A stretch of DNA of 64,000 nt, taken from Bacteroidota bacterium. GTDB lineage: Bacteria > Bacteroidota > Bacteroidia > Chitinophagales > Chitinophagaceae. Location of the stretch: positions 123,230 through 187,229 of the forward strand of contig JAEZGS010000026.1 of the NCBI GenBank assembly GCA_023437225.1, given 5' to 3'. The notes beneath the pieces were generated by a model, which worked only from the letters and a program-made list of their open reading frames with translations, was not told where the DNA came from and did not search any database. This document shows, one piece after another, positions 1 through 8,480 of the stretch. Position numbers and translations under genes: made by a program. The first letter of the stretch is position 1. Every line of letters starts with the position of its first letter.

Positions 1-280
1 TATCGAACGAGATGCCCATTTGCTCAAAGCTTTCGCGAATCAGGTTGTGGTATTTATCTACAACTTCCTGCGGGGTGATACCTTCTTTCATCGCACGAAT
101 CGTAATGGGCACCCCATGTTCATCGCTTCCACATACATAGAGCACATCTCTTTTCTGGGCACGCTGATATCGCACATAAATATCCGAAGGCAGGTAACAG
201 CCTGCAAGATGACCGATATGAACCGGGCCATTTGCATAAGGAAGTGCCGATGTAACAAGGATCCTGTTGTACTTACTCAT
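1..280 (-). CDS. metG: Methionyl-tRNA synthetase, N-terminal part (cut by window edge)
   Basis: Charges tRNA-Met with methionine in the cytoplasm. Only the first 93 codons are inside the window and the gene continues beyond base 1. The translation starts MSKYNRILVTSALPYANGPV and carries the class I synthetase signature HIGH (in VHIGHLAG), followed by CGSDEHGVPI, which is typical of MetG. The ATG at 278-280 is the natural start, placed just before the conserved ILVTSALPYANG segment. It is divergent from the LD-carboxypeptidase gene, with 42 bp between the two start codons. Confidence 0.93.
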   Translation of the reverse strand, partial: MSKYNRILVTSALPYANGPVHIGHLAGCYLPSDIYVRYQRAQKRDVLYVCGSDEHGVPITIRAMKEGITPQEVVDKYHNLIRESFEQMGISFD

Positions 281-322
281 AAGGCTGCAAAACTAACGAG
301 GAATCGTTTGTATTTTGCAAAC

Positions 323-1231
323 ATGTCAAAAATACCTCGCTATCTAAGGCCTGGAGATACCATCGGAATTGTTTGTCCTGCCGGTTTTATGGAGCTTACG
401 GATGTTATGCCCTGTATTGAAACACTTCAAAGCTGGGGTTTCCGCGTAAAAATTGGTGACACTGTAGGGCGTGAAACGGGTAATTATTTTTCAGGTAGCG
501 ATGAAGAACGATTAATCGATTTTCAACGAATGATTGATGACGATGAAGTATCGGCGATTCTCTGCGCACGCGGTGGGTACGGTATTTCGAGGATCATTGA
601 TCGCGTTGACTTTACCCGGTTCAAAAAATCACCACGCTGGATAATTGGATATAGTGACGTCACAGTGCTTCATGCACATCTGTTAGCACGATACAATATC
701 TGCTCACTTCATGCACCGATGGCCGCCGCTTTCAAAGACGGGCTGGAAGGCAATCCGTACCTGCAGTCATGGAAGGATTTGGTTGAAGGCCATCCTATGT
801 TATATTCCGTGGCCTCGCATCCTTATAACAGGTACGGACGGGCTAAAGGAAAACTTGTCGGCGGAAATCTTACATTGATCGCCCATCTTATCGGTTCAAA
901 ATCTGAGATCGATACAAAAGGACGAATACTGTTTATTGAAGATATTGGTGAATATGTTTACAATGTGGATCGCATGATGATCCAGTTGAAAAGAGCAGGA
1001 AAGCTCGAAAACTTAGCAGGACTTGTTGTTGGAGGATTTACTGATATGAAAGATACTTCAAGGCCTCACGGATCAACAGCTGAACAGGTTATCCGCGACG
1101 CGGTTTCAGAATATGATTACCCGGTTTGTTTCAATTTCCCGGTAAGCCATGGAAAAGAAAATTATCCCATCAAGATTGGCATTAATGGCAAACTCAGGGT
1201 AGGCGCGGACCGGGTCATTCTTGAAGAATAA
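323..1231 (+). CDS. LD-carboxypeptidase, peptidase family S66
   Basis: 302 aa, the usual length for family S66. These enzymes remove the terminal D-Ala from muropeptide tetrapeptides (L,D-carboxypeptidase) during peptidoglycan recycling. The Ser-Glu-His triad can be placed: Ser111 in GYSDVT, Glu206 in FIEDIGE and His276 in VSHGKE. The open frame extends upstream to base 20, but that part is antisense to metG. The ATG at 323 starts directly at the conserved MSKIPRYLRPGDTIGIVCPA segment, so I chose it. No signal peptide is visible, which suggests a cytoplasmic enzyme. Some S66 members are microcin immunity proteins (MccF type), so the exact substrate is inferred. Confidence 0.9.
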   Translation: MSKIPRYLRPGDTIGIVCPAGFMELTDVMPCIETLQSWGFRVKIGDTVGRETGNYFSGSDEERLIDFQRMIDDDEVSAILCARGGYGISRIIDRVDFTRFKKSPRWIIGYSDVTVLHAHLLARYNICSLHAPMAAAFKDGLEGNPYLQSWKDLVEGHPMLYSVASHPYNRYGRAKGKLVGGNLTLIAHLIGSKSEIDTKGRILFIEDIGEYVYNVDRMMIQLKRAGKLENLAGLVVGGFTDMKDTSRPHGSTAEQVIRDAVSEYDYPVCFNFPVSHGKENYPIKIGINGKLRVGADRVILEE

Positions 1232-1261
1232 CCGGCCGGACCGTTATTTTAGTCCGACCGG
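1232..1261. terminator. Hairpin between convergent genes
   Basis: The arms 1232-1241 (ccggccggac) and 1252-1261 (gtccgaccgg) pair with one mismatch around a 10-nt AT-rich loop. It lies between the convergent LD-carboxypeptidase and catalase genes. There is no good T-run on either side, so terminator function is uncertain. Confidence 0.4.
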
Positions 1262-1273
1262 GTTGCTAAGAAT

Positions 1274-2791
1274 CTAGGCCTTACTTGGTTCTTCACTAGT
1301 CTTATGTGCGATGATGCTCGCATTCGTCAAATCCACGCCAAGCGCGGCTGCGATTGCCATTCCCAGTCCAACGTCTGCACGGAAGAAATGGCATAATTGC
1401 CGGTTAATTATTTCTGCCCTTTTCGGTCCGGAGATTCCCTGCATAGAGCTCACAATATTGTGAACAAGCGCTTTACGATCCTGTTCATTCAATACTTTTC
1501 GGTAAAATATGCCGGGTTGTGAATAGTGATCGTTTTCTCCCTCCGCATTGCGATCATAATTGTCTGCAATCATTGAATCAAACACCATTGCAGCCGTTTT
1601 GTATGATGAATCGGGTTTTACATTGTCAAAGCTGTTCGGAAAATAATTTGGTGCACTGCCGCCGTTGCCGTCTAGTCTCATTGCGCCATCACGCTCATAA
1701 TTATTGACAGCGAACGGACATCTGTTCACAGGTAGTTGCTCATAGTTTGATCCCAGCCTGTAGCGATGCGCATCCGGATATGAAAGAATTCTGCCCTGCA
1801 ACATTTTGTCGGGCGAATAGGAGATCCCATCTACAACATGAGCGGGGGCGAATGCAGATTGTTCAACATCCGCAAAGTAATTGTCGGGAATCCGATTCAG
1901 TTCGAGTTCGCCTACTTCTATTAACGGGAAATCTGCATGGGGCCACACTTTCGTGAGATCAAACGGATTCACAGGGTAGGTTTTCGCCTGCTCTTCGGTC
2001 ATTACCTGGATCTTGAGCGTCCATTTTGGATATTCACCCCGGTCGATCGCCTCAACAAGGTCACGCTGTGCATAGTCAGCATCTTCGCCTTTCATGCGTG
2101 TTGCTTCTTCATTGTTGAAATTCCGGATGCCTTGCTGCGATTTAAAATGAAACTTTACCCACACGCGTTCGTTGTTCGAATTATACATACTAAAGGTATG
2201 ACTTCCAAAACCATGCATGAAGCGGTAACCTACAGGTGTGCCACGATCCGTCATGAGAAACATAACCTGGTGCAGGCTTTCAGGATTAAGGCTCCAAAAA
2301 TCCCACATCATCGTTGCACTCTTTGTGTTGGTACGAGGTTCTCTTTTTTGAGTATGTATGAAGTCGCTGAATTTCTTAGGGTCTTTGATAAAAAATATCG
2401 GCGTATTGTTTCCTACCAGGTCCCAGTTGCCGTCTTCAGTATAAAATTTAATTGCAAAACCGCGTGGATCTCTCTCAGTGTCTGCAGATCCTTTCTCACC
2501 ACCCACAGTAGAGAATCTTAAGAAAACAGGTGTTTTTTTACCTATGGCATTAAAGATTTTCGCACGCGTGTATTTTGTAATGTCGTTGGTGACTGTAAAT
2601 GTTCCATAGGCACCGGTTCCTTTCGCGTGAACAACCCTTTCTGGTATTCTTTCACGGTTGAAGTGAGCCATTTTCTCATGTAAGATAAAATCCTGAAGCA
2701 GGAGCGGACCACGTGGTCCCACACTCATGGAATCTTCATTATAGTAATAAGGAATTCCTGAAGCGGTAGTTAGTTTTTTCTCTTCGTTCAT
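1274..2791 (-). CDS. katA: Monofunctional haem catalase (small subunit, clade 3 type)
   Basis: 505 aa, the usual size of small-subunit catalases, which dismutate hydrogen peroxide to water and oxygen. Active-site parts are visible: distal His55 in ERVVHAKGTGAYG, Asn128 in VGNNTPIFF, and the proximal haem ligand Tyr338 with Arg334 in RILSYPDAHRYR. The frame is open 32 codons further upstream, but that part is AT-rich leader. The ATG at 2789-2791 gives MNEEKKLTTASGIPYYYNED, a normal catalase N-terminus. There is no signal peptide, so it is probably cytoplasmic. It is divergent from oxyR with 88 bp between start codons, which implies OxyR control through the shared region. The symbol is by family and not specific. 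Confidence 0.95.
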   Translation of the reverse strand: MNEEKKLTTASGIPYYYNEDSMSVGPRGPLLLQDFILHEKMAHFNRERIPERVVHAKGTGAYGTFTVTNDITKYTRAKIFNAIGKKTPVFLRFSTVGGEKGSADTERDPRGFAIKFYTEDGNWDLVGNNTPIFFIKDPKKFSDFIHTQKREPRTNTKSATMMWDFWSLNPESLHQVMFLMTDRGTPVGYRFMHGFGSHTFSMYNSNNERVWVKFHFKSQQGIRNFNNEEATRMKGEDADYAQRDLVEAIDRGEYPKWTLKIQVMTEEQAKTYPVNPFDLTKVWPHADFPLIEVGELELNRIPDNYFADVEQSAFAPAHVVDGISYSPDKMLQGRILSYPDAHRYRLGSNYEQLPVNRCPFAVNNYERDGAMRLDGNGGSAPNYFPNSFDNVKPDSSYKTAAMVFDSMIADNYDRNAEGENDHYSQPGIFYRKVLNEQDRKALVHNIVSSMQGISGPKRAEIINRQLCHFFRADVGLGMAIAAALGVDLTNASIIAHKTSEEPSKA

Positions 2792-2879
2792 GAGATGCAA
2801 TTTTAATGTGTCTGACAAATGTCTTCTTTTTATTGCATCGACGTAATTGATTAATTTTATGGGCATATAGATAGAACTT

Positions 2880-3815
2880 ATGACCATTGTTCAGCTGGAA
2901 TACATTGTTGCGATAGATACACACAGGCACTTTGCGGAAGCTGCCGCTCATTGTCACGTTACGCAACCGACCTTAAGCATGCAGGTGCATAAATTGGAAC
3001 AGGAGTTGGGGATCAAGATCTTTGATCGGAGCAAACAACCGGTTATACCCACTGAAGCGGGGATCGACCTGTTGAAGCAGGCAAAAAAAGTGCTTGCAGA
3101 AGTTGCGGTGATTGATGAGATCGTACAGACGAGAAAGGATGTATTGAAAGGACAATTGAAGGTGGGGATCATACCAACCCTGGCGCCTTACCTGCTTCCT
3201 TTGTTTGTAAAATCGTTCACCAAAAAGTATCCGTTAGTCAGGCTGGTCGTAAATGAAATGACTACTGAATTTCTGACTGAGAGACTTCGTGATGGGAAGA
3301 TCGATGTGGCAATCCTTGTAACTCCTTTGCAAGAGCCGGGCTTACGCGAATACCTGTTGTTCCATGAAGAATTGCTTGCTTTCGTTTCAAAAAAGAACCG
3401 GCTGTATGACAAACAGTACATTCTTTCCAAAGACATCGATCCTCAAAAATTGTGGTTACTTGAAGAAGGACATTGTTTTCGCTCGCAGATCGTTAATCTG
3501 TGTGAATTAAGAAAGGCTGGCAAAGAAGGAAATCTTTTTGAGTACGAAGCAGGCAGCATTGAAACATTAAGAAAGATGGTGGAAGTGAACGATGGTGTTA
3601 CCATTCTCCCTGAACTTGCTACTATGGACCTTAAAAGCAGCCAGGCCCAGCTCTTACGCCGTTTTCGTAACCCGGCGCCCATGCGGGAAGTAAGCCTGGT
3701 GGTGCATCGCGATTATATGAAGAAACGCATCATCGATCTGCTGCGGCAGGAGATAATTAATTCGATTCCGGAAAAGATAAGAAAGAACAAACCTGCCAAT
3801 GTGATACCGATTTAA
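2880..3815 (+). CDS. oxyR: Hydrogen peroxide-sensing LysR-family regulator OxyR
   Basis: 311 aa. An N-terminal winged HTH (about residues 1-60, with EAAAHCHVTQPTLSMQVHKL) is followed by a LysR substrate-binding domain (about 90-295). The two redox cysteines of OxyR are present as GHCFRSQIVNLC, at Cys199 and Cys208, the same numbers as in E. coli OxyR. A peroxide-induced disulfide between them switches the E. coli protein. The gene is divergent from the catalase gene, its classical target. The stop codon overlaps a heptad-repeat hairpin at 3815-3884. Function is strongly supported by the cysteines and the neighbour; DNA targets were not resolved. Confidence 0.95.
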   Translation: MTIVQLEYIVAIDTHRHFAEAAAHCHVTQPTLSMQVHKLEQELGIKIFDRSKQPVIPTEAGIDLLKQAKKVLAEVAVIDEIVQTRKDVLKGQLKVGIIPTLAPYLLPLFVKSFTKKYPLVRLVVNEMTTEFLTERLRDGKIDVAILVTPLQEPGLREYLLFHEELLAFVSKKNRLYDKQYILSKDIDPQKLWLLEEGHCFRSQIVNLCELRKAGKEGNLFEYEAGSIETLRKMVEVNDGVTILPELATMDLKSSQAQLLRRFRNPAPMREVSLVVHRDYMKKRIIDLLRQEIINSIPEKIRKNKPANVIPI

Positions 3816-3884
3816 GAATTGAGAAATGAGAATTGAGAATTGAGAAAGGGAATTCTCAATTCTCAATTCTCATTTCTCAATTCT
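3815..3884. repeat. Perfect 32-bp inverted repeat made of 7-bp units
   Basis: The left arm 3815-3846 is built from AGAATTG, AGAAATG, AGAATTG, AGAATTG in exact 7-bp phase. The right arm 3853-3884 is its perfect reverse complement, with a 6-nt loop (agggaa). It begins inside the oxyR stop codon and ends 2 bp before the stop codon of the convergent lipoprotein gene. It may end transcription from both sides. Two other heptad-phased elements lie at 22416-22478 and 23116-23178. Confidence 0.85.
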
Positions 3885-3885
3885 G

Positions 3886-4443
3886 CTAATTGCTTACCGC
3901 AACATTGAACACTACTTCAGCATCAGTATTTGACTTCGTACTGTTAACAGGATCGCTGGCTTCTTTGCCACCGTTCTCATAATGCCGAAGGGTGATTTTT
4001 ACAGTACCTGTGCCATCACCGCTGGTTGTCCACACGGAGTTCAGCCCAAGCGGCTTGCCAGTGTTGTCATTGTCCAGGTTGCTTACTACGATATTAGAGC
4101 CGGAGGAAGGTTCAATATAAATCCGATGCGACGCACCTTCTTCTTCTACCTCTTCATCAATCTCAACAGCAGGCGACTTTGACTTATCATAGATCTCCAT
4201 CTTTACATTATACACTTTATTTGCTTCAAGACTAATAAGATCAATTTCCGGTGCTTGTCCCCCAGGTCCGTCAAGGTCTTCGAATTCAAACGACATTGTA
4301 TTATTCGTTCCCTGCTCAGTGACTTTGAGTTCGATTGTTGTGATGAGCTCATTCGAGTTTTCTTCAGCTTCATCTTTCTTTGAACAGGATGCTGCAATGA
4401 GTAATGAGCCGATGAAAAGTAATGTGGTTAAACGTTGTGTCAT
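3886..4443 (-). CDS. Small lipoprotein downstream of a TonB receptor, function unknown
   Basis: 185 aa. Signal peptide with lipobox ending at Cys20 (LIAASCSKKD), so a lipid-anchored envelope protein. The mature part is acidic, with a run of Glu near residue 115 and a beta-rich look, ending in NTDAEVVFNVAVSN. It lies 22 bp after the TonB receptor on the same strand and is very likely co-transcribed. Small lipoproteins in this position may help the receptor bind cargo, but this is inference. I recognise no catalytic motif. Confidence 0.82.
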   Translation of the reverse strand: MTQRLTTLLFIGSLLIAASCSKKDEAEENSNELITTIELKVTEQGTNNTMSFEFEDLDGPGGQAPEIDLISLEANKVYNVKMEIYDKSKSPAVEIDEEVEEEGASHRIYIEPSSGSNIVVSNLDNDNTGKPLGLNSVWTTSGDGTGTVKITLRHYENGGKEASDPVNSTKSNTDAEVVFNVAVSN

Positions 4444-4465
4444 GTGTGATTGGTTAAAATGATGG

Positions 4466-6790
4466 TTATTTAATTTGGTCGATTGGTATCTTGATTTTTA
4501 AAGAAATATTCCTACCCATTTCATCAGTGAAATATCGAAAGCTGTTCAGATAATCTCGATACCTGATATTTAAAAGATTGTCAACGGTTACTCCGGCTTC
4601 AAATAAAAAGTTTGCTATTCGTATTCCCGAAAACGCATTTAGATTCAATAAAGTATATGCTGCTGGTGGCTGTTTATAGTCATGCTTTCCATTTTCATCA
4701 GACGGAACTCTTGTTTGTTTGAACACATGGACCAGTTCCCCAGAGATATACGGTAATTCCAGTTTCTTCAAATCTTTAAAATTAAAGACGATGTCTGTAC
4801 TTAACCTGTCCGAAGGCATGAACACCAGCCATTGATCACTGTCTGCATCTTTTGCACGTAACAGACTAGCCTGAACACTCCATTGCAGGTTACGATTAAG
4901 CCACCAGTTTATTTCAGCATCTAGACCCGATAGCCTTGCGTCTGTCTGATCGAATACCACTTTGGGAAAAGCACCGGCAATAGTAAGTACGGGCTCATCT
5001 GGCACCGGACGCCGATAGATGTAATCACGAATATTGTTTACAAAAACCGTTGACTGGATGGATAATGTCTTGTCCTGGGTTTCAAACTCAAACCCCAACG
5101 ATGTATTCAGGGAGCGTTCGACTTTCAACGCAGTGTTGCCTTCTTCATATGTAGCAGTTCCGTGGTGAATGCCATTACTGAGCAATTCATTCACGTGCGG
5201 AGCACGCCCGCTAAGATTTGCTGCTGCATTAATTTTGAAATGTTCTGTAGGTTTAAACACAACGTTTAGTGAAGATGCAATTGTATTGAAACTGAACTTA
5301 TGATCGACCTCTGAACCATTCGATAGTTTGCGCCTTGTATCTACATTTTTATAATCTGCGCGAATGCCGGCATGGAACTCCCATTTCTGCAAGTTCAATT
5401 TCTCTATCCAATATGCTCCGTAAGTGAAAGACTTATAATTCGGAATAAAATATCTTCCACTAAACGAGTTGTCTTGTTGCATGAAAGCTGCTCCCAAGGT
5501 GCCCTTCAGCCGCCCAAGCTGATGATCCCACGACAGGTCTTCCGTGAATGAATATATAAGCAGGTCGAGTTGCGGACGGGTGTTTTGATCCGATCGCGAC
5601 CTGTCAAATTCTTGTCGCTCGTTTGCCTGTGCGCCAAACGTCAGGTTAATTTTGTTAGTTCCCTTTTGCCATCCGGAGCGAAGTTTGATCAACGTGTGAG
5701 TGACATCCTGGTAGGGACGTTTGATCTTGTAAGTTTTTTCCCCTGTATAGATGTCATTCGGCCGGTCAGCCTCAATTGCCGTTTGCAGATCCTGCAAATT
5801 CCCTATATGTGATCCTGTGAATATTCCAGCCTTTGTATTGAACCTGCTGAAATAGCCCTCAACAAAAAAGTGATCTCTTTTGAAGCCGGCGGTTGCAGAA
5901 AAATTGTATTCGCGCATTCCGGTATTATTGAGGTAATAATCCGGTGTTCTGGTGTTTGCCCCTCTCCGGTAAGTAGCCTGGAGACGATAAGTTATCGGAA
6001 TCTTTTTTAATTGTTGTTCAAGATTGGCGGAAGCATAATACCGGCGACCATTGGTTGAATAACCGGTAAAAAATTCAGAGCTCCACCCTTCCAAATGCCG
6101 GAGTGGTTTCGCATCAACAATAACTACTCCCCCTATGGCATCGGATCCATATTTAAGTTCGTCTACTCCTTTAATCACAGTAAGCTTATCGGCAATAAAA
6201 GGATCCACTTCAGGCGCGTGTTCATTACCCCACTGCTGACCCTCCTGCCGAATTCCATTGTTGATCAGCAGCAACCTGTTGCCATGTAATCCATGAACCA
6301 CCGGCTTCGAAACGTTCGTGCCGGTTCGTAATGTTGTAACCCCCGTTACACGATCCAAAGCATCTGCAAGTGAACGACCACGCAGCGACTCAAGTTCGCG
6401 GCCTTTGATCTCCTGTTTATAGCCCGAAGGAGGAACTGGCTTATACGCCGAAACCGTAACTTCTTCAAGGAGGTTTTGTGCATGCGGCATCAACACATCC
6501 AGGTGAACATGTTTGGTAAGCTGAATTTTTTTTATCACCGTCTCACAGTCGACGTGACTCACCTGCAAAGTATATGTGCCCGCACATAGCGAATCAAAAA
6601 CGAAATCACCCTGATTGTTGGTCAGTACCTGTCTGCCGGCATTGATCAGTCGAACCGTAGCTCCTTCCAACTTGTCTTTTGTATGTTCGTCTTCCACATG
6701 CCCCGCGATTTTCAGGTTGCATTGTTGTGCATTCACTTCAATAGGATAAAGTGAAATGACGATGATCACAAATACGAATATCTGCTTCAA
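4466..6790 (-). CDS. TonB-dependent receptor with N-terminal carboxypeptidase-regulatory-like domain
   Basis: 774 aa. Signal peptide (residues 1-22, ending NAQQC), a CarboxypepD_reg-like beta-sandwich (about 25-110), a plug domain (about 120-235, with RSLADALDRVTGVTTLRTG and IRQEGQQWGNEHAPE) and a 22-strand-type outer-membrane barrel to the C-terminus. At about 770 aa it is of siderophore/metal receptor size, not SusC size. The only usable start is TTG at 6790, because an in-frame TAA lies three codons upstream, and it gives a good signal peptide (MKQIFVFVIIVISLY). It is the middle gene of a three-gene operon with a His-rich exported protein and a lipoprotein. A metal ion or metal complex is the likeliest cargo (inference). 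Confidence 0.9.
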   Translation of the reverse strand: MKQIFVFVIIVISLYPIEVNAQQCNLKIAGHVEDEHTKDKLEGATVRLINAGRQVLTNNQGDFVFDSLCAGTYTLQVSHVDCETVIKKIQLTKHVHLDVLMPHAQNLLEEVTVSAYKPVPPSGYKQEIKGRELESLRGRSLADALDRVTGVTTLRTGTNVSKPVVHGLHGNRLLLINNGIRQEGQQWGNEHAPEVDPFIADKLTVIKGVDELKYGSDAIGGVVIVDAKPLRHLEGWSSEFFTGYSTNGRRYYASANLEQQLKKIPITYRLQATYRRGANTRTPDYYLNNTGMREYNFSATAGFKRDHFFVEGYFSRFNTKAGIFTGSHIGNLQDLQTAIEADRPNDIYTGEKTYKIKRPYQDVTHTLIKLRSGWQKGTNKINLTFGAQANERQEFDRSRSDQNTRPQLDLLIYSFTEDLSWDHQLGRLKGTLGAAFMQQDNSFSGRYFIPNYKSFTYGAYWIEKLNLQKWEFHAGIRADYKNVDTRRKLSNGSEVDHKFSFNTIASSLNVVFKPTEHFKINAAANLSGRAPHVNELLSNGIHHGTATYEEGNTALKVERSLNTSLGFEFETQDKTLSIQSTVFVNNIRDYIYRRPVPDEPVLTIAGAFPKVVFDQTDARLSGLDAEINWWLNRNLQWSVQASLLRAKDADSDQWLVFMPSDRLSTDIVFNFKDLKKLELPYISGELVHVFKQTRVPSDENGKHDYKQPPAAYTLLNLNAFSGIRIANFLFEAGVTVDNLLNIRYRDYLNSFRYFTDEMGRNISLKIKIPIDQIK

Positions 6791-6824
6791 ACCTTCTTAT
6801 TTAATATGAAACCTCTTGTTACTT

Positions 6825-7181
6825 CTATGAAAACAAGAATTCGGGCGGACCGCGTAGAGACTGTTGGTGCGACTGCCAGGAAATCGTATCGAAGTGATGT
6901 TCAACAAATACAGTTCGAGAATCCGGCTTTTGAAGGTGAAGCTCTAATAAATTTGTTGGAGAGAATGGAAGATCTACCACCCATTGGTACTGATCGCAAC
7001 GGTATCCCTGGTGTTCAACAGAAGCATGGGCACTATCTGAAATATGATATACGCTATCAGTATGTGATGAAACCAGGTCGTGCAACCAGGTACGGGGCAG
7101 AATGCTGAAGCTGAAAACCAGCATCAGCAGGGAAATTAAAACGGTTCTTATGGTGCTCTGGCGCCTCAAAAAAAAATGCAA
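6825..7181 (-). CDS. Small His-rich exported/membrane protein upstream of TonB receptor
   Basis: 118 aa counted from a TTG at 7181; no in-frame ATG exists before residue 20. A second TTG four codons in (7169) is an alternative start. There is one hydrophobic N-terminal segment (about residues 12-30, TVLISLLMLVFSFSI), then a short polar domain with many His residues (LHDLVSSHTD, HASVEHQGYRCD, VEHHFDTI) and an ending LRGPPEFLFS. The His/Cys content suggests metal binding outside the cytoplasm. It is 34 bp upstream of the TonB receptor. The start region overlaps one of two TGCA palindromes. I do not recognise a named family; the gene is real by position and composition, but its function is open. 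Confidence 0.68.
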   Translation of the reverse strand: MHFFLRRQSTIRTVLISLLMLVFSFSILPRTWLHDLVSSHTDSVYHISDSAHASVEHQGYRCDQYQWVVDLPFSPTNLLELHLQKPDSRTVFVEHHFDTISWQSHQQSLRGPPEFLFS

Positions 7182-7190
7182 TGATGTGCA
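7177..7190. promoter_or_regulatory. Second TGCA palindrome (partial match), overlaps start codon
   Basis: TGCAATGATGTGCA carries TGCA at both ends and overlaps the TTG start of the His-rich protein gene. It lies 11 bp from the better palindrome at 7202-7216. A tandem pair would suit a dimeric repressor, but this copy is weaker. Confidence 0.35.
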
Positions 7191-7201
7191 AATTTAAAAA
7201 A

Positions 7202-7216
7202 TGCAACAACATTGCA
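7202..7216. promoter_or_regulatory. Candidate metal-repressor operator (TGCAA-N5-TTGCA)
   Basis: TGCAACAACATTGCA is a perfect 5+5 inverted repeat in the 58-bp gap before the TonB operon on the minus strand. Position and symmetry fit a Fur/Zur-type operator that blocks transcription when metal is replete. The regulator is not in this window, so the assignment is inference. Confidence 0.5.
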
Positions 7217-7239
7217 AAATATCAATTAGAGGGAGACTG

Positions 7240-8028
7240 TTAATTCTTCACGAGCGCCGTCATGGGATGCTTGAGATTTTCATATCGGGCAAGGTCAACC
7301 TTGATGGAACCTACCGATAACTTACTTTCGATTCTCACCGGTATATGATTTGGGTCATCGGTGACCCAGATGGTCATTTTTTCACCGCCATCAAACACGT
7401 TGCCTTTTATCAGTAGAGGCTTCAACTTGATCGCCTCGAATTTGCCGTATTTTGTTTTTACCGTTTCCTTCCCCATGAAGCGGATATACATGCTGTGCAC
7501 TTCATCGTCCAGAAACATGTTGAAGGGAATTTTATCGCCTTTTTTGTATTTGCTATAGTCAATATTGCGGGCATAATATAGGGAGCTGATCACATCCTGC
7601 ACCTGGGTAGGTATCCTGAAAGTGCCTTTTTTCGATGTGGCCGTTAATTTCTTATGATCGAATATTACTTCATCCTGCCTTTTATAATCGCCTTCCTGCA
7701 CGTCCCTAATAAACTTAAGGGGCTTTAGATTATCTGCATCGAATATGCTTTCATACCGGTCCCGCACCTTGAATATCCAGTCATACTTGGTATTGGTGGC
7801 ACCTTTACCTACAACATGGAAAGCTTCCTGGTTATTATAATTTATTTTATTCGTAGTGAAGGAAGCATTACCCGCATTTACGTACAGGCCGATCACACTA
7901 TAAAACACAGTATAGTCGATTCTCTCTCCGGCTTTGAAGGCAGACTGCTGCGGAATCGCTGCAGATGGCAACAGAAATACTGCCGTCAAAAGTGTCAGGA
8001 TCGTTCTTGTAATATTCATTCGATTCAT
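7240..8028 (-). CDS. DUF3108-type exported protein
   Basis: 262 aa with a signal peptide (residues 1-27, ending SAAIPQQS). The body matches the DUF3108 pattern: FKAGERIDYTVFYSVIGLYV near the start, a central DVISSLYYARN, then MTIWVTDDPNHIPVRIESKL near the C-terminus. These are periplasmic or outer-membrane-associated proteins of unknown biochemical role, predicted to be beta-rich. It stands alone on the minus strand, upstream of the metal-uptake operon, with 58 bp between. An ATG also exists at codon 4. Confidence 0.87.
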   Translation of the reverse strand: MNRMNITRTILTLLTAVFLLPSAAIPQQSAFKAGERIDYTVFYSVIGLYVNAGNASFTTNKINYNNQEAFHVVGKGATNTKYDWIFKVRDRYESIFDADNLKPLKFIRDVQEGDYKRQDEVIFDHKKLTATSKKGTFRIPTQVQDVISSLYYARNIDYSKYKKGDKIPFNMFLDDEVHSMYIRFMGKETVKTKYGKFEAIKLKPLLIKGNVFDGGEKMTIWVTDDPNHIPVRIESKLSVGSIKVDLARYENLKHPMTALVKN

Positions 8029-8177
8029 TTAGTCGCCTTTAAAAACGTTATCGAAAAATAGTTAGTTGCATGAAGCAACAATATTGTGCCATCTTAAGAT
8101 TTTCATAGGACAATTCTTTCAATTGCCTGTGTTTGCTACGAATTGCTTTATTTTGTTCTTCACCAATTGTTGTTGAT

Positions 8178-8471
8178 ATGTTCGATGAAGAATTGCAGCC
8201 AACACGTAAAGAGAAACTGCTGTTTTTGTTAAGCATCGGTGTGCTGGTGTTTTTCATACTGGTGGTACTCATCCATGAATTGCAGCTGAGTGCTGTGCTC
8301 GTTGGCGCGCTTCAGGAATTTCTCACTTTTCCGATGATTGCCCTGTTGATCGTTCTTCTTATCATGACAACATTCGAATTCATTCGCCGGCGATTTGAAA
8401 CCAGGTCATATCCCTTCTACACTATTGTTGTTCTTATAGTCACCATCCTATTCATGATGATCTTTTCCTAA
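8178..8471 (+). CDS. Small three-helix membrane protein, function unknown
   Basis: 97 aa from ATG 8178. The frame is open 15 codons upstream, but MFDEELQPTRKEK is the natural polar start. Three hydrophobic segments are visible at about residues 14-32 (LFLLSIGVLVFFILVVLI), 47-64 and 76-95. Positive charges (RRRFETR) lie between helices 2 and 3. I do not recognise a family. It lies alone between a divergent DUF3108 gene and the convergent yceI-like gene. Confidence 0.7.
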   Translation: MFDEELQPTRKEKLLFLLSIGVLVFFILVVLIHELQLSAVLVGALQEFLTFPMIALLIVLLIMTTFEFIRRRFETRSYPFYTIVVLIVTILFMMIFS

Positions 8472-8480
8472 ATAAATTGA

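Noticed and set aside
1937..2521. 194-codon frame antisense to the catalase gene
   Set aside because: It lies wholly inside the catalase gene on the opposite strand and has no family motifs; the catalase reading has all active-site residues.
2792..2879. OxyR binding site in the oxyR-catalase gap
   Set aside because: I saw ATAGATAG near 2868 but could not place the four ATAG/CTAT blocks at the required spacing.
6806..7108. 100-codon plus-strand frame over the His-rich protein gene
   Set aside because: Composition is not protein-like and it is antisense to a gene with a clear membrane helix that sits in operon order with the TonB receptor.
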